A stretch of DNA of 64,000 nucleotides from Nocardia nova NBRC 15556. Lineage in GTDB: Bacteria > Actinomycetota > Actinomycetes > Mycobacteriales > Mycobacteriaceae. A program made the translations under genes and the position numbers. Numbering within the stretch: the first letter of the stretch is position 1; the number at the start of each line of letters is the position of its first letter. The DNA is taken from the NCBI RefSeq assembly GCF_001613005.1, contig NZ_BDBN01000001.1, forward strand, positions 1-64,000, written 5' to 3'. The notes beneath the pieces are model-generated. The model was given only the letters and a program-made list of their open reading frames with translations, ran no database searches and had not been told where the DNA came from. Shown in pieces: positions 42,288 through 51,646 of this stretch.

Positions 42288-43661
42288 TCAGCCGTTTCCG
42301 ACGGCCGAGAGCGGGCGGATCAGGGGAACGCCGTCGGATGCGACGGGTACCGGGACGCCGGCGAGTTTGTCGATCGCCGCGTAGTAGGCGGCCTCGTATC
42401 CGGCGCCCAACTGGTCGACGGAGAACTTCTCCACCACCCGGCGCCGGCAGGCGGCCGGGTCGATCTCGTCGGCCGCGGCGATGGCCGCCGGCAGTTCGGC
42501 GGGATCGTCGCAGATGATGCCCGTGACCCCGTGATCGACGACCTCTTCGACCGCGCCGCCGCGCAGGGCCACCACGGGGGTGCCGCAGGCCATCGCCTCG
42601 ATCATCACGATGCCGAACGGCTCCTCCCATCGAATCGGGAACAGCAGGCAGCGCGCCGAGGCGAGCAGCAGCCGCTTCGCGATCTGGTCGGCCTCACCGA
42701 AGACGAAATCGGTGTCGCGCAGCAGCGGCCGCACCGCGTTCTCGAAGTAGGCCTTCTCCGGGGGTTCGTTCATCTTCGCCGCCAGCACCAGCGGCATCCC
42801 CGCCTCGTGGGCGGCGTGCAGGGCCAGGTCGGGGCCCTTGTAGGGGGCGTAGCGCCCCAGAAACAGGCCGAAGTCCTGTTTGCGGGTCTGGAACGGCCAT
42901 TCCGCGGGGCGGACCGTGTTGTAGACGCGGCCGACCCAGTTGAGATTCTCCGCCAGGGAGCGTTGCCGATCGCTGATCGCGACGAACTGCGCGGTATCGG
43001 TCAGCGAGCTGTAGTACTCCTGCGCTTCCCCGTCGACCGGACCGTGCACGGTGACGACGGTCGGAATGCCGAGAGCGGAGTACATCGGAGCGTTCAGCGG
43101 CCCCGCGAAGGTGTGGTCGTGAACGACGTCGATCCGTTCGGTCTGCGCCAATTCGGTGATGATGCGCCGAACCTTGAGCGCGTTGAGCACCTCCGGGAAC
43201 GGATCGCCGAGGCGTTCGGCGAGGATGTCGTCCCATACCCGGATGAACCGTGCAGTAGTCCCGGAGCGGCCGGCGCCCAAAAGGGTCACCCGGTGCCCGC
43301 GTGCTACCAGTGCGTCCGCCAGTTGAGCCACCACGGCTTCGACGCCGCCGTAACCGGCAGGCGGCACTTCGAAGTACGGCGGTGCGACCATCACGATGTG
43401 TAAGGACGCGCCGGGTTCGTGGAGCCGGTAGATCAAGGATTCCGAGTCCGCCAGTGAAGCGTCCTCCAACGTGGTGCCGCGCAGGGCGCCGGCCGCGGAA
43501 GCGCCGGACAGCGATGCGCCGGACAGCGATGCGCCGGACAACGATGCGCTGGACAAAGAGGCCGAGTACTCCGATTCCGGATAGTGCAGGGAGTCGTCGC
43601 ACTCGACGGGACTGGAGCCGGACGGGCCCGCGGAATCCGAGCCTGACGGGTTACTGCTCAT
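42288..43661 (-). CDS. GT4-family glycosyltransferase with repeat-rich N-terminus
   Basis: A 457-residue retaining glycosyltransferase of the GT-B fold. The N-terminal Rossmann half begins HIVMVAPPYFEVPPAGYGGVE. The C-terminal donor half has GRYAPYKGPDLAL and PIRWEEPFGIVMIEAMACGTPVVAL, with the ExxFGxxxxEA-type donor motif. The first 85 residues are Ser/Ala/Gly-rich and include four ASLSG/ASLSS units encoded by a 15-bp tandem repeat. Acceptor unknown. It is transcribed away from the atp genes with about 700 bases between them. Confidence 0.87.
   Translation of the reverse strand: MSSNPSGSDSAGPSGSSPVECDDSLHYPESEYSASLSSASLSGASLSGASLSGASAAGALRGTTLEDASLADSESLIYRLHEPGASLHIVMVAPPYFEVPPAGYGGVEAVVAQLADALVARGHRVTLLGAGRSGTTARFIRVWDDILAERLGDPFPEVLNALKVRRIITELAQTERIDVVHDHTFAGPLNAPMYSALGIPTVVTVHGPVDGEAQEYYSSLTDTAQFVAISDRQRSLAENLNWVGRVYNTVRPAEWPFQTRKQDFGLFLGRYAPYKGPDLALHAAHEAGMPLVLAAKMNEPPEKAYFENAVRPLLRDTDFVFGEADQIAKRLLLASARCLLFPIRWEEPFGIVMIEAMACGTPVVALRGGAVEEVVDHGVTGIICDDPAELPAAIAAADEIDPAACRRRVVEKFSVDQLGAGYEAAYYAAIDKLAGVPVPVASDGVPLIRPLSAVGNG
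43501..43560. repeat. 15-bp tandem repeat inside the glycosyltransferase gene
   Basis: Units at 43501, 43516, 43531 and 43546: the first two are identical (GCGCCGGACAGCGAT), the third differs by one base and the fourth is degenerate. On the coding (minus) strand they give the pentapeptide ASLSG. The multiple-of-three unit keeps the frame if copy number changes. Confidence 0.85.
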
Positions 43662-44360
43662 GGTACTGCCTCCTCAACGTGTGAAGCTGCGACCAAGCAT
43701 GGCGAGAGACCAGAAACCACCAGGCGTCTCTCGGGAACTTCGGTTTCCCTCATCGGGCGGGCCGGAGCGACCCGGTGGGTGATGTACCCAGCAGCAGACA
43801 CGGTAACCCTTCGGCAGTAAAATGTCCGGGAATGCCTGGTAGAACGCAAAATTTGTGCAAGTGAGCCGGGGTACGCGGGCGGGATTACTGAGCGGTAGGA
43901 CATCGCGGCGGACCCTGTCGCCGGTCCTGCCGGGGGTGTCCGGGGCGTCACGGCCGCGCCGGCGCCTCCGCGTTCGGGCGCCGAGGCGCGCACATATATA
44001 AGGCATCGATAGATCGCCGAATTGAAATCCCGGCAATTCGGGCATTCGAGACAAATTGCGATTACGACGCGCCGACGGATTTACTGTTTCACGGCAGAGT
44101 ATTGACCGTTGATTTACCATTGCCGCGCCGCTGCGCGTGGCGTCCGAATGTTCCGGAAAACGCCCTCATTTGCAGGTCGTACGGCGTAGAAAGTGATAGC
44201 CGGTCGATGGCTGGGGCAATTGTCCCGGAGTGTCCGGTGCAAAATTCAAGATCAAGTATATGAAGATCAAAAATGTTGCTACGCAAGAAGGTTGGTCTGT
44301 GTAAGCTGACCTCGATCACGACCTACTACGAGGTGGGATGGCGGCGATGGTGGTGTCGCA
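43662..44360. other. Long intergenic region between glycosyltransferase and atpI
   Basis: About 700 bases with no credible gene; a 148-codon minus-strand frame (43674-44120) is Arg/Pro-rich without a start signal or domain. The right half (43990-44300) is clearly more A/T-rich than the rest of the window. It should hold the divergent promoters of the glycosyltransferase and of the atp operon. A GC-rich hairpin (GCGCCTC...GAGGCGC, 43962-43989) is present. Confidence 0.5.
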
Positions 44361-44737
44361 GTGAGTATCGACAAACTCCGGCTGCGCCGTGCGAGCTACA
44401 TGGTAGCCGCATTCGGTGTGCTGGCTTTGGTGGTGACCGGTCCACTGGATCGGTTGATGCTGGGTGTTTTCATCTGTATCGGGCTGGGTTTGGGTTGGCT
44501 GAACGCGCAACTGACATTGCGGTCGGTCACCGGCATCACCCGCTCGGAATCGCCGAATAAGCAGGCGCTGGCCTTGTCGACGGCCGCGCGGCTGATCATC
44601 GTCACCGTACTGGCGATCATCGTGGCGTTCCTGACGCGCCCGAACGGTGTGGGCATCTTCTTCGGACTCGCGTTGTTCCAGGTGATCCTCGTCTTGCATA
44701 CCGTTGTGCCCGAGTGGAGAGGGCTCCGTCAGCAGTC

Positions 44738-44741
<4 letters not shown>
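44361..44741 (+). CDS. atpI: ATP synthase protein I-like (AtpI, Rv1303-like)
   Basis: A 126-residue membrane protein with four hydrophobic segments: [50 protein letters not shown] and [18 protein letters not shown]. In actinobacteria such a gene precedes atpB and is thought to help c-ring assembly. Start is GTG 44361. It overlaps atpB by ATGA, the normal arrangement. Confidence 0.78.
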
Positions 44742-45807
<1,066 letters not shown>

Positions 45808-45815
45808 TCGGCGAG

Positions 45816-46316
45816 ATGTCCGCGCGAACCGATGTGGTGGCCGAGGGGAACTTCCTCATCCCCAACGGCACCTTCTTCGTCGAGCTGATCATTTTCCTGA
45901 TCGTGCTCGGAGTCATCTGGTTCTTCGTCGTTCCGCCGATCCGCAAGGTGCTGACCGAACGCGAGGAGCGGGTGGAGGCGACCGCCGCCAACGCCAAAGA
46001 GGCGAAACAGGTCTTCGCCGACGCCCAGGCGAAATATGAGACGGCGCTGGAACAAGCCCGTACCGAGGCGGCCGACATCCGCAACGAGGCACGGGCCCAG
46101 GGCCGGGCGATCATGGACGACCTGCGGACGCAGGCTCAGCAGGAGGTCGACGGCATCGTCGCCGAATCCGCTGCCCATCTGCGCGCCGAGGCCGACCGCG
46201 TCAAGTCCGAGCTGCGACTCGAGGTCGAGCCGCTGGCCCAATCGCTCGCCGACCAGGTGGTCGGTGACAGTCGCCACGCCGGCACCGCCGGTCGTAGGAG
46301 GGGCAGGGATTCGTAA
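45816..46316 (+). CDS. atpF: ATP synthase F0 subunit b
   Basis: A 166-residue peripheral-stalk subunit: an N-terminal helix in the membrane (FFVELIIFLIVLGVIWFFVVPPI), then a long charged coiled coil (about residues 45-145). The last 15 residues are basic and unlike the usual end. Start ATG lies eight bases after atpE. It overlaps the next gene as TAATG. Length is normal. Confidence 0.93.
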   Translation: MSARTDVVAEGNFLIPNGTFFVELIIFLIVLGVIWFFVVPPIRKVLTEREERVEATAANAKEAKQVFADAQAKYETALEQARTEAADIRNEARAQGRAIMDDLRTQAQQEVDGIVAESAAHLRAEADRVKSELRLEVEPLAQSLADQVVGDSRHAGTAGRRRGRDS

Positions 46317-46891
46317 TGATTGACACCAGCGGCGGTGTGCTTGCCGCAGGCGGATACGAGATCACCTTCGACTGGCCGGTCTTCTTCAGTCAGCTGTTCG
46401 GCTTCGCCGTCATCGTCTTCATCATCTGGAAATGGGTTGTCCCGCCGGTGAAGAGGTTGATGGCGAAGAGTCAGGACGCGATCGCCAAGCAGCTCACCGA
46501 AAGCGATCACGCCGCGCAACAGCTGGAAGAGGCCAAGCGCTCGTACGCGAACGCCATCACCGAAGCGCACACCGAACTCGAGCAGATTCGCGCCGACGCG
46601 CGCGCCGACGCCGAGTACATCGTGGCGCAGATGCGAGAAGCGGCCGCAGCGGAAGTCGAACGGGTGCGACGGCAGGGTCGCGATCAGGTCGCCCAGCTGC
46701 GTCGCCAGATGGTGCGTGATCTGGAAACGGATCTGGCGGCCGCGATGCTGGCGATCACCGAGGAAAAGGTGCGCGACCAGGTGGCGACACCGGAGGCGAA
46801 GTCGGACAGTATCGAACGGTTCCTCGAGGACCTGGAGATCCTGGCCAACTCGTCGTCGGTCAAGCGGCAGGCCCAACCGGGCTGGAACTGA
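46316..46891 (+). CDS. b-like half of the actinobacterial b-delta subunit, without the delta part
   Basis: A 191-residue protein: a membrane helix near residues 28-48 (LFGFAVIVFIIWKWVVPPVKRL), then a coiled coil ending SIERFLEDLEIL. It aligns with the first about 175 residues of mycobacterial AtpH, the b-delta fusion (around 446 residues), whose b part ends with a similar VDRFLDQLD. Here the protein stops 17 residues later at a clean TGA, and no delta sequence appears in any frame downstream. A terminator follows. So either the gene was truncated at the fusion point or it is an original two-b-subunit form. It extends 24 residues further at the N-terminus than I remember for AtpH. Confidence 0.88.
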   Translation: MIDTSGGVLAAGGYEITFDWPVFFSQLFGFAVIVFIIWKWVVPPVKRLMAKSQDAIAKQLTESDHAAQQLEEAKRSYANAITEAHTELEQIRADARADAEYIVAQMREAAAAEVERVRRQGRDQVAQLRRQMVRDLETDLAAAMLAITEEKVRDQVATPEAKSDSIERFLEDLEILANSSSVKRQAQPGWN

Positions 46892-46902
46892 ACATCGTAG
46901 GC

Positions 46903-46936
46903 GAGTAGCCGGTGGGCCACGGCTCACCGGCTACTC
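46903..46936. terminator. Bidirectional hairpin terminator after the F0 operon
   Basis: A perfect 12-bp stem (GAGTAGCCGGTG at 46903-46914, complement at 46925-46936) with a 10-base loop, followed by GTTTCT. It lies 11 bases after the b-like gene and four bases before the end of the convergent sirtuin gene, so it can stop both transcripts. Confidence 0.8.
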
Positions 46937-46940
46937 GTTT

Positions 46941-47807
46941 CTATACCGAGACGGTGGCGGGCGGGGTCAGCGCGTCGGCGAGCGCCGCGAGGGTGGGCGA
47001 GCAGCCGGAATCGATACGGACGGTGGCCAATTCGTCCCCTCGCGTGGCGCCGCGGTTCACGATCACGACGGGTTTACCGGATTTCGCGGCCCGGCGGACG
47101 AAGCGCAGCCCGGACATGACCGTCAGCGAAGAACCCGCGACGACCATCGCGTCGGCCGCGTCGACCATCGAAAATGCCTCGGCCACCCGATCTTTCGGGA
47201 CGTTCTCGCCGAAGTAGACGATATCGGGCTTCAACATGCCACCGCAGTCGGTGCAGTCGACCATGCGGAAGCTGTCGGTCTCGCCGACCACGGCGTCCGC
47301 GTCCGGCGCCACCTCGATACCCGTGGCGGTCGCCAGTTCGGCGAAGCCGGGGTTGGCCGCTTCCAGCCGATCGGCGAGTGTCATGCGCGAGATCAGTCCG
47401 TGGCACGACAGGCAGCGCACCCGCGCGTAGGTACCGTGCAGATCGATGACGGCGCGGTGCCCCGCCTTGGTGTGCAGCAGGTCCACATTCTGCGTGATCA
47501 GTCCGCTGACCACCCCCGCATGTTCGAGCCGGGACAGCGCGCGATGGCCGAGATTCGGCCGCGCGGCGTCCATCCGCCGCCAGCCGACGTGATTGCGTGC
47601 CCAGTAGCGCTGCCGGAATACCGGATCACCGACGAACTGCTGATAGGTCATCGGATTGCGTGGCGGCGAATCCGGCCCGCGATAGTCGGGGATACCGCTG
47701 TCGGTCGACATGCCGGCCCCGGTCAGGACCACGATCCGCCGGCCCGTCAGCACCTCCACCGCACGATCGAGGCCGGTGTCGGTCGGCAGGGTCGCGAGTT
47801 GGGGCAT
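46941..47807 (-). CDS. Sir2-family NAD-dependent protein deacylase
   Basis: A 288-residue sirtuin that removes acyl groups from lysine using NAD. NAD-binding motifs TGAGMSTDSGIPDYRG and ITQNVDLLH, the catalytic His in DLHGTYARVRC, and the zinc site (CLSC and CTDC, about 50 residues apart) are all visible. PDIVYFGE and VAGSSLTVMSG complete the fold. The insertion between the two CxxC pairs is longer than in the short bacterial class. It is convergent with the atp genes and shares their terminator. Confidence 0.94.
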   Translation of the reverse strand: MPQLATLPTDTGLDRAVEVLTGRRIVVLTGAGMSTDSGIPDYRGPDSPPRNPMTYQQFVGDPVFRQRYWARNHVGWRRMDAARPNLGHRALSRLEHAGVVSGLITQNVDLLHTKAGHRAVIDLHGTYARVRCLSCHGLISRMTLADRLEAANPGFAELATATGIEVAPDADAVVGETDSFRMVDCTDCGGMLKPDIVYFGENVPKDRVAEAFSMVDAADAMVVAGSSLTVMSGLRFVRRAAKSGKPVVIVNRGATRGDELATVRIDSGCSPTLAALADALTPPATVSV

Positions 47808-47848
47808 GAATCCAGGTTACGAGCCCGTGCGCGATGTTCTCCCAGGGC

Positions 47849-48670
47849 TTACTCGATGGCGCGGATCAGATCGTCGTCGGAGTTCTCCGGTGTGGTCCTG
47901 GCCGCCTTCGCGTGGCTGTAGGCGATGCCGGCGACCAGGATGGCCAGCAGGACCGCCGAGGTGCCGTAGGTGCCGAATCCCAGTCCGCCGCTGCTGTGCG
48001 ATTTCGAGAGCAGATCGCCCGCGGTGGCGCCGAGCGGCCGGGTGAGGATGAAGGCCATCCAGAACAGGACGACACCCGAGATCGGCGTGCAGTAGTGCGC
48101 CAGCAGGATGACCACCATGATCGTGCCGATCAGCGCCGCGCCGCCGCCGTAGCCGAGGCCCGAGCTGTCGGACAGGTAGTCGCCGAGCGAGGTGCCGAGG
48201 GTGTTCGACAGCAGGATCGCCGCCCAGTACAGCATCTCGCCGCGCAGCGTCCGGATATTCGAGACGTCGTAGGTCTGCCCGCTGAACCGCCAGATCACGA
48301 AGACGATCGCCAGGCCGCTGATCAGCAACGCCGCGCCCGCGCCGTAGCCGAGCCCGCCGTCGGTCGAGGTATCCGAACCCGGCCCGCGGTTGATCAGATC
48401 GGACATGGTGGTGCCGGCCGTACTGGTCGCGGCGATCACCGTCCAGTACAGGGCGGGATGGAAGCGGCGGGCCCGCAACTGGGCGATGAGGCTCACCACG
48501 AAGATGGCGAGGAACAGCAGCGAAGCGGCCGCGTAGCCCAGCTTCAGGGTCTGCGCCAGCAGATCGCCTCCGGTCTCTCCCAGGGTGGTCGCGGCGATCT
48601 TCAGAACCCAGAACAACGCCGTGACCTGGGGAAGTTTATATCCGGTCCGGGCCGGTGCCGGGTTGGTCAC
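47849..48670 (-). CDS. Multi-repeat membrane protein (COG4705-like)
   Basis: A 273-residue membrane protein with about eight hydrophobic helices. Four segments share a T-x-G/S...D pattern: TTLGETGGDLL, GTTMSDLINRG, TLGTSLGDYLS and PLGATAGDLLS, so it is built of four repeats, each placing an Asp in or near the membrane. COG4705 proteins are annotated as membrane-anchored of unknown role; metal transport has been suggested for some. GTG 48670 is chosen because GGAAAGG lies about eight bases upstream; the longer frame is not plausible. The histidine kinase gene diverges from it. Confidence 0.75.
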   Translation of the reverse strand: MTNPAPARTGYKLPQVTALFWVLKIAATTLGETGGDLLAQTLKLGYAAASLLFLAIFVVSLIAQLRARRFHPALYWTVIAATSTAGTTMSDLINRGPGSDTSTDGGLGYGAGAALLISGLAIVFVIWRFSGQTYDVSNIRTLRGEMLYWAAILLSNTLGTSLGDYLSDSSGLGYGGGAALIGTIMVVILLAHYCTPISGVVLFWMAFILTRPLGATAGDLLSKSHSSGGLGFGTYGTSAVLLAILVAGIAYSHAKAARTTPENSDDDLIRAIE

Positions 48671-48782
48671 GTGGTAGTCCTTTCCGGGCCGCGAGCCGGC
48701 GACCGTCTCGACACAGGGACGGCGGCATTCTGCCCGCCCGTCGCTGAGACCACGCTGAGATCGTGACGGGCTCGCCGCGGTC

Positions 48783-50195
48783 GTGGTCGATGATGGGTGG
48801 GTGAATCGGTTCCGGCGCTGGATACATCCGTCGCGGTGGGGTGTGCGGATCCGGTCTGCCCTCGTTTCGGCTCTGGCGGTCGGTGTCGTGCTGCTCGTCG
48901 CCGCGGGTGCGATGGTCTGGTTGCTGCACCGTTCGCTGATCGACGAACTCGACGCCGCCGCGCAGGCCCGTGCCGGCGAGATCGCGGAGACGCTCGAACA
49001 CGACCCGGCTCGGGTGCGCGAACTTCCGCGCGCCGAGGACGGGCGCGTCGCGGCGGCCCAGGTCGTCGCGCCGGATGGGACCGTGATCTGGGGTTTCGAC
49101 GATCCGCACGGAGTACTGGCCACCGCCCCCGCAGGTGCGAGACGGGCCGTCGGACTGTCCGCCTCGCCTGGATACGACGAGGACTTGCGGGTCGCGAGCC
49201 GGGTCGCCGAAACGTCCTCGGGCCGCTACCAGGTGTTCGTCGCGGTCGACACCGAATCGGTCGAGCGGGCGGTCGGCCGGGTCGGGGCCTTGCTGGCGGT
49301 GGGAGCGCCGATCGTGGTGCTGGCCGCCGCCGTGGCAACGTATCTGCTGGTCGGCCGCTCGTTACGGTCGGTGGAGGCGATCCGCGAGCGCGTGGCCCGG
49401 ATCGGTGCCACACAGCTCTCGGAGCGGGTGCCGGTGCCGACGCCGCGCGACGAGATCGCCCGGCTGGCCGAGACGATGAACGATATGCTCGCGCGCGTCG
49501 AGGCCGGACACCGGGCCCAGCGCCGTTTCGTCGGCGACGCCTCCCACGAATTGCGCAGTCCGCTCGCCACGGTCACGGCCGCACTGGAATTGGCGCGCCA
49601 CCGGCCCGAAACGGTGGACGCGGAGCTGATCGACGGCACGCTGCTGCCGGAAGCCGAGCGCATGCGCCGGCTGATCGACGATCTGCTGACCCTCGCCGCC
49701 GCCGACGAACGCGGACTCGAATTGCGTACGGGCGATGTCGATCTCGACGACATCGCCCAGGCGGCGGCCGTCGCCGCTCGGGTGCGCGGGGGGATAACGG
49801 TCGATACGGATATCCGCCCGACCCGTATCGTCGGGGATCCGGAGCGATTGGCGCGGGCGCTGCGCAATATCGTCGACAACGCGGTCGCCCATGCCCGTTC
49901 ACGGATCCGGATCGCGGTCACCGACGAGATCGCGCCGGGAGCGTCGGGGGGCGCCCGCCTCGTCGTGGACGACGACGGGCCGGGCATTCCCGCGGCCGAC
50001 CGCACGCGGGTCTTCGATCGTTTCGTGCGACTCGAGGCCGACCGGTCCCGGACGACCGGGGGTTCGGGCCTCGGGCTGGCGATCGTCGCGGAAATCGTGG
50101 CCGCCCACGGGGGAGTGGTGCTTGTGGACGAGTCACCTTGGGGTGGAGCACGATTCGTTGTCGAGCTGCCGGTGACGGGACCGCCGGACCGGTGA
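48783..50195 (+). CDS. Sensor histidine kinase
   Basis: A 470-residue membrane kinase. TM1 near residue 27-48, an extracytoplasmic sensor of about 100 residues, TM2 (ALLAVGAPIVVLAAAVATYLLVG), a HAMP domain, the phospho-acceptor H-box FVGDASHELRSPLATV, an N-box (ALRNIVDNAVAHA), DDDGPGIP and a G-box GGSGLGLAIV. It is intact. Its likely partner is the OmpR-type regulator on the opposite strand, whose stop codon is one base away; such a tail-to-tail layout is unusual for a two-component pair. Confidence 0.93.
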   Translation: MVDDGWVNRFRRWIHPSRWGVRIRSALVSALAVGVVLLVAAGAMVWLLHRSLIDELDAAAQARAGEIAETLEHDPARVRELPRAEDGRVAAAQVVAPDGTVIWGFDDPHGVLATAPAGARRAVGLSASPGYDEDLRVASRVAETSSGRYQVFVAVDTESVERAVGRVGALLAVGAPIVVLAAAVATYLLVGRSLRSVEAIRERVARIGATQLSERVPVPTPRDEIARLAETMNDMLARVEAGHRAQRRFVGDASHELRSPLATVTAALELARHRPETVDAELIDGTLLPEAERMRRLIDDLLTLAAADERGLELRTGDVDLDDIAQAAAVAARVRGGITVDTDIRPTRIVGDPERLARALRNIVDNAVAHARSRIRIAVTDEIAPGASGGARLVVDDDGPGIPAADRTRVFDRFVRLEADRSRTTGGSGLGLAIVAEIVAAHGGVVLVDESPWGGARFVVELPVTGPPDR

Positions 50196-50196
50196 C

Positions 50197-50889
50197 TCAT
50201 TCCGGTGCGGCGGTGACTTCCGAGTCGATCAGCCGATAGCCGACACCGCGCAGCGTTTCGATGCTGTTGCTGCCGAACGGCGTATCGATCTTCTTGCGCA
50301 GATAACCGATATAGACCTCGACGACGTTCTCCGGCCCGTCGTAGTGCGCATCCCAGACGTTGCGCAAGATCTCGGTTTTGGTGCGGGCACTGCCCTTGTG
50401 CCGCAACAGGTATTCGAGCAGTCCGAATTCCCTTGGTGTCAAAGACAATTCGGAATCAGCGCGGGTGACCGAGCGCCGCCGCGGGTCCAATCTCAGATCA
50501 CCCGCGGCCAGGATTTCGGGCTGCTGTGGGGCGCGACGGCGCAGCAGGGCGCGCAGGCGGGCGGTGAGGACGACGAAGGAGAACGGTTTGGTCAGGTAGT
50601 CGTCGGCGCCCAGGTCCAGCGCGTCGACCTGGTCGTAGTCGCCGTCCTTCGCGGTGAGCATCAGCACCGGGGTGGTGATGTCGCGTTCGCGCAGCCGGCG
50701 CAGCACCTCGTAGCCGCTCAGTTCGGGCAGCATGATGTCGAGCACGATGACGTCGAAGTCGTCCTCGCTCGCCCACCACAGGCCGTCGGTGCCGGTGTGA
50801 GCGTGCTGGACGACGAAACCCTCCAGCTCCAGGCCGCGCCGCAGAGTGGCGGCGAGCCGGGGCTCGTCCTCGACCACCAGCACACGCAT
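50197..50889 (-). CDS. OmpR/PhoB-family response regulator
   Basis: A 230-residue regulator. The receiver starts MRVLVVEDEPRLA with the acidic pair, phospho-acceptor Asp in DVIVLDIMLPELSG, and the switch Lys in LTKPFS. The C-terminal winged helix reads LTPREFGLLEYLLRHKG and VEVYIGYLRKKID. The start ATG at 50889 is clear; an upstream extension to 51642 is Arg-rich noise. It is convergent with the kinase gene and reads in the same direction as the lipoprotein gene upstream, which may be a target. Confidence 0.93.
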   Translation of the reverse strand: MRVLVVEDEPRLAATLRRGLELEGFVVQHAHTGTDGLWWASEDDFDVIVLDIMLPELSGYEVLRRLRERDITTPVLMLTAKDGDYDQVDALDLGADDYLTKPFSFVVLTARLRALLRRRAPQQPEILAAGDLRLDPRRRSVTRADSELSLTPREFGLLEYLLRHKGSARTKTEILRNVWDAHYDGPENVVEVYIGYLRKKIDTPFGSNSIETLRGVGYRLIDSEVTAAPE

Positions 50890-50930
50890 CCCTCCAGCAT
50901 GCCGGATCCATGCGGTGGGCCGCGCGGGTC

Positions 50931-51545
50931 CTACAACCAGATGCCCGATTCGACGACCCATACGCCGCCGTTGTTCTTGCGGGCGGGCTGGGACAGTTGC
51001 AGGGAGACACGCTGTCCGTCCGGCCCGGTCGCGACGGCCAGGTAGGGCCCGCCGTGGGTGATCGCCGGCTGCGACCAGCCGAAGCGTCCGGAGACGAAGG
51101 CACGTGCGACGGCGTCCTCGTCCAGCCGCCACGGCTGGTGACCGGCGTCGACCGACTGCTGCAACTGCGCGGCCGCATCGCCGCTGATGCCTTCGCCGGG
51201 GAAGGCGGTGCCGGCCGGCGGATGGTCGCCTGCGGTCGGGCCGGACGGCGAGACGACGGGAAGCTCGGACGTTGGGGCAGAGGGGAATTCGGCGCGGCCG
51301 GACGAAGGCCGCTCGACACTGCCGGAGCCGTCGTGGGTTTCGACGGTGGTGTTCACGGCGGCTGTCTGCGTCGTCGAGCGGTATTCGGCGGTATTCGGCC
51401 CTTCCGAGGCCGGCGAATCGGTCGAGCAGGCGCCGAGGGGTACGGCGACCGCGACACCGACCGCGACGGCGATGACGCGGGGTATGTCCGTGGCCCGGAT
51501 CTGCCGATGGCCGGATCTGTGCGGGAGTCGGGTGTGGGAGCGCAT
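50931..51545 (-). CDS. Putative lipoprotein
   Basis: A 204-residue exported protein. The N-terminus has Arg/His residues, a hydrophobic stretch (VIAVAVGVAVAVPLGAC) and a lipobox LGAC, so Cys is the lipidated residue. About 85 Ser/Thr/Pro-rich residues form a flexible spacer. The C-terminal domain (AAAQLQQSVDAGHQPWRLDEDAVARAF to the end) is compact and ends GGVWVVESGIWL; I do not recognise it. The adjacent two-component pair suggests a role in envelope sensing, by position only. Confidence 0.78.
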   Translation of the reverse strand: MRSHTRLPHRSGHRQIRATDIPRVIAVAVGVAVAVPLGACSTDSPASEGPNTAEYRSTTQTAAVNTTVETHDGSGSVERPSSGRAEFPSAPTSELPVVSPSGPTAGDHPPAGTAFPGEGISGDAAAQLQQSVDAGHQPWRLDEDAVARAFVSGRFGWSQPAITHGGPYLAVATGPDGQRVSLQLSQPARKNNGGVWVVESGIWL

Positions 51546-51646
51546 GGCGTTCTCCTGATGCGATCGGTGCCGTCATCGTGTGATCCGCGCCCGGCCGGTG
51601 TGTGTTATCGGCGGTGAGGCGTGTCGGCGCAATCGAGACCACTCCG

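Noticed and set aside
43674..44120. A 148-codon minus-strand frame before the atp operon
   Set aside because: No ribosome-binding site, no domain and Arg/Pro-rich composition; treated as intergenic.
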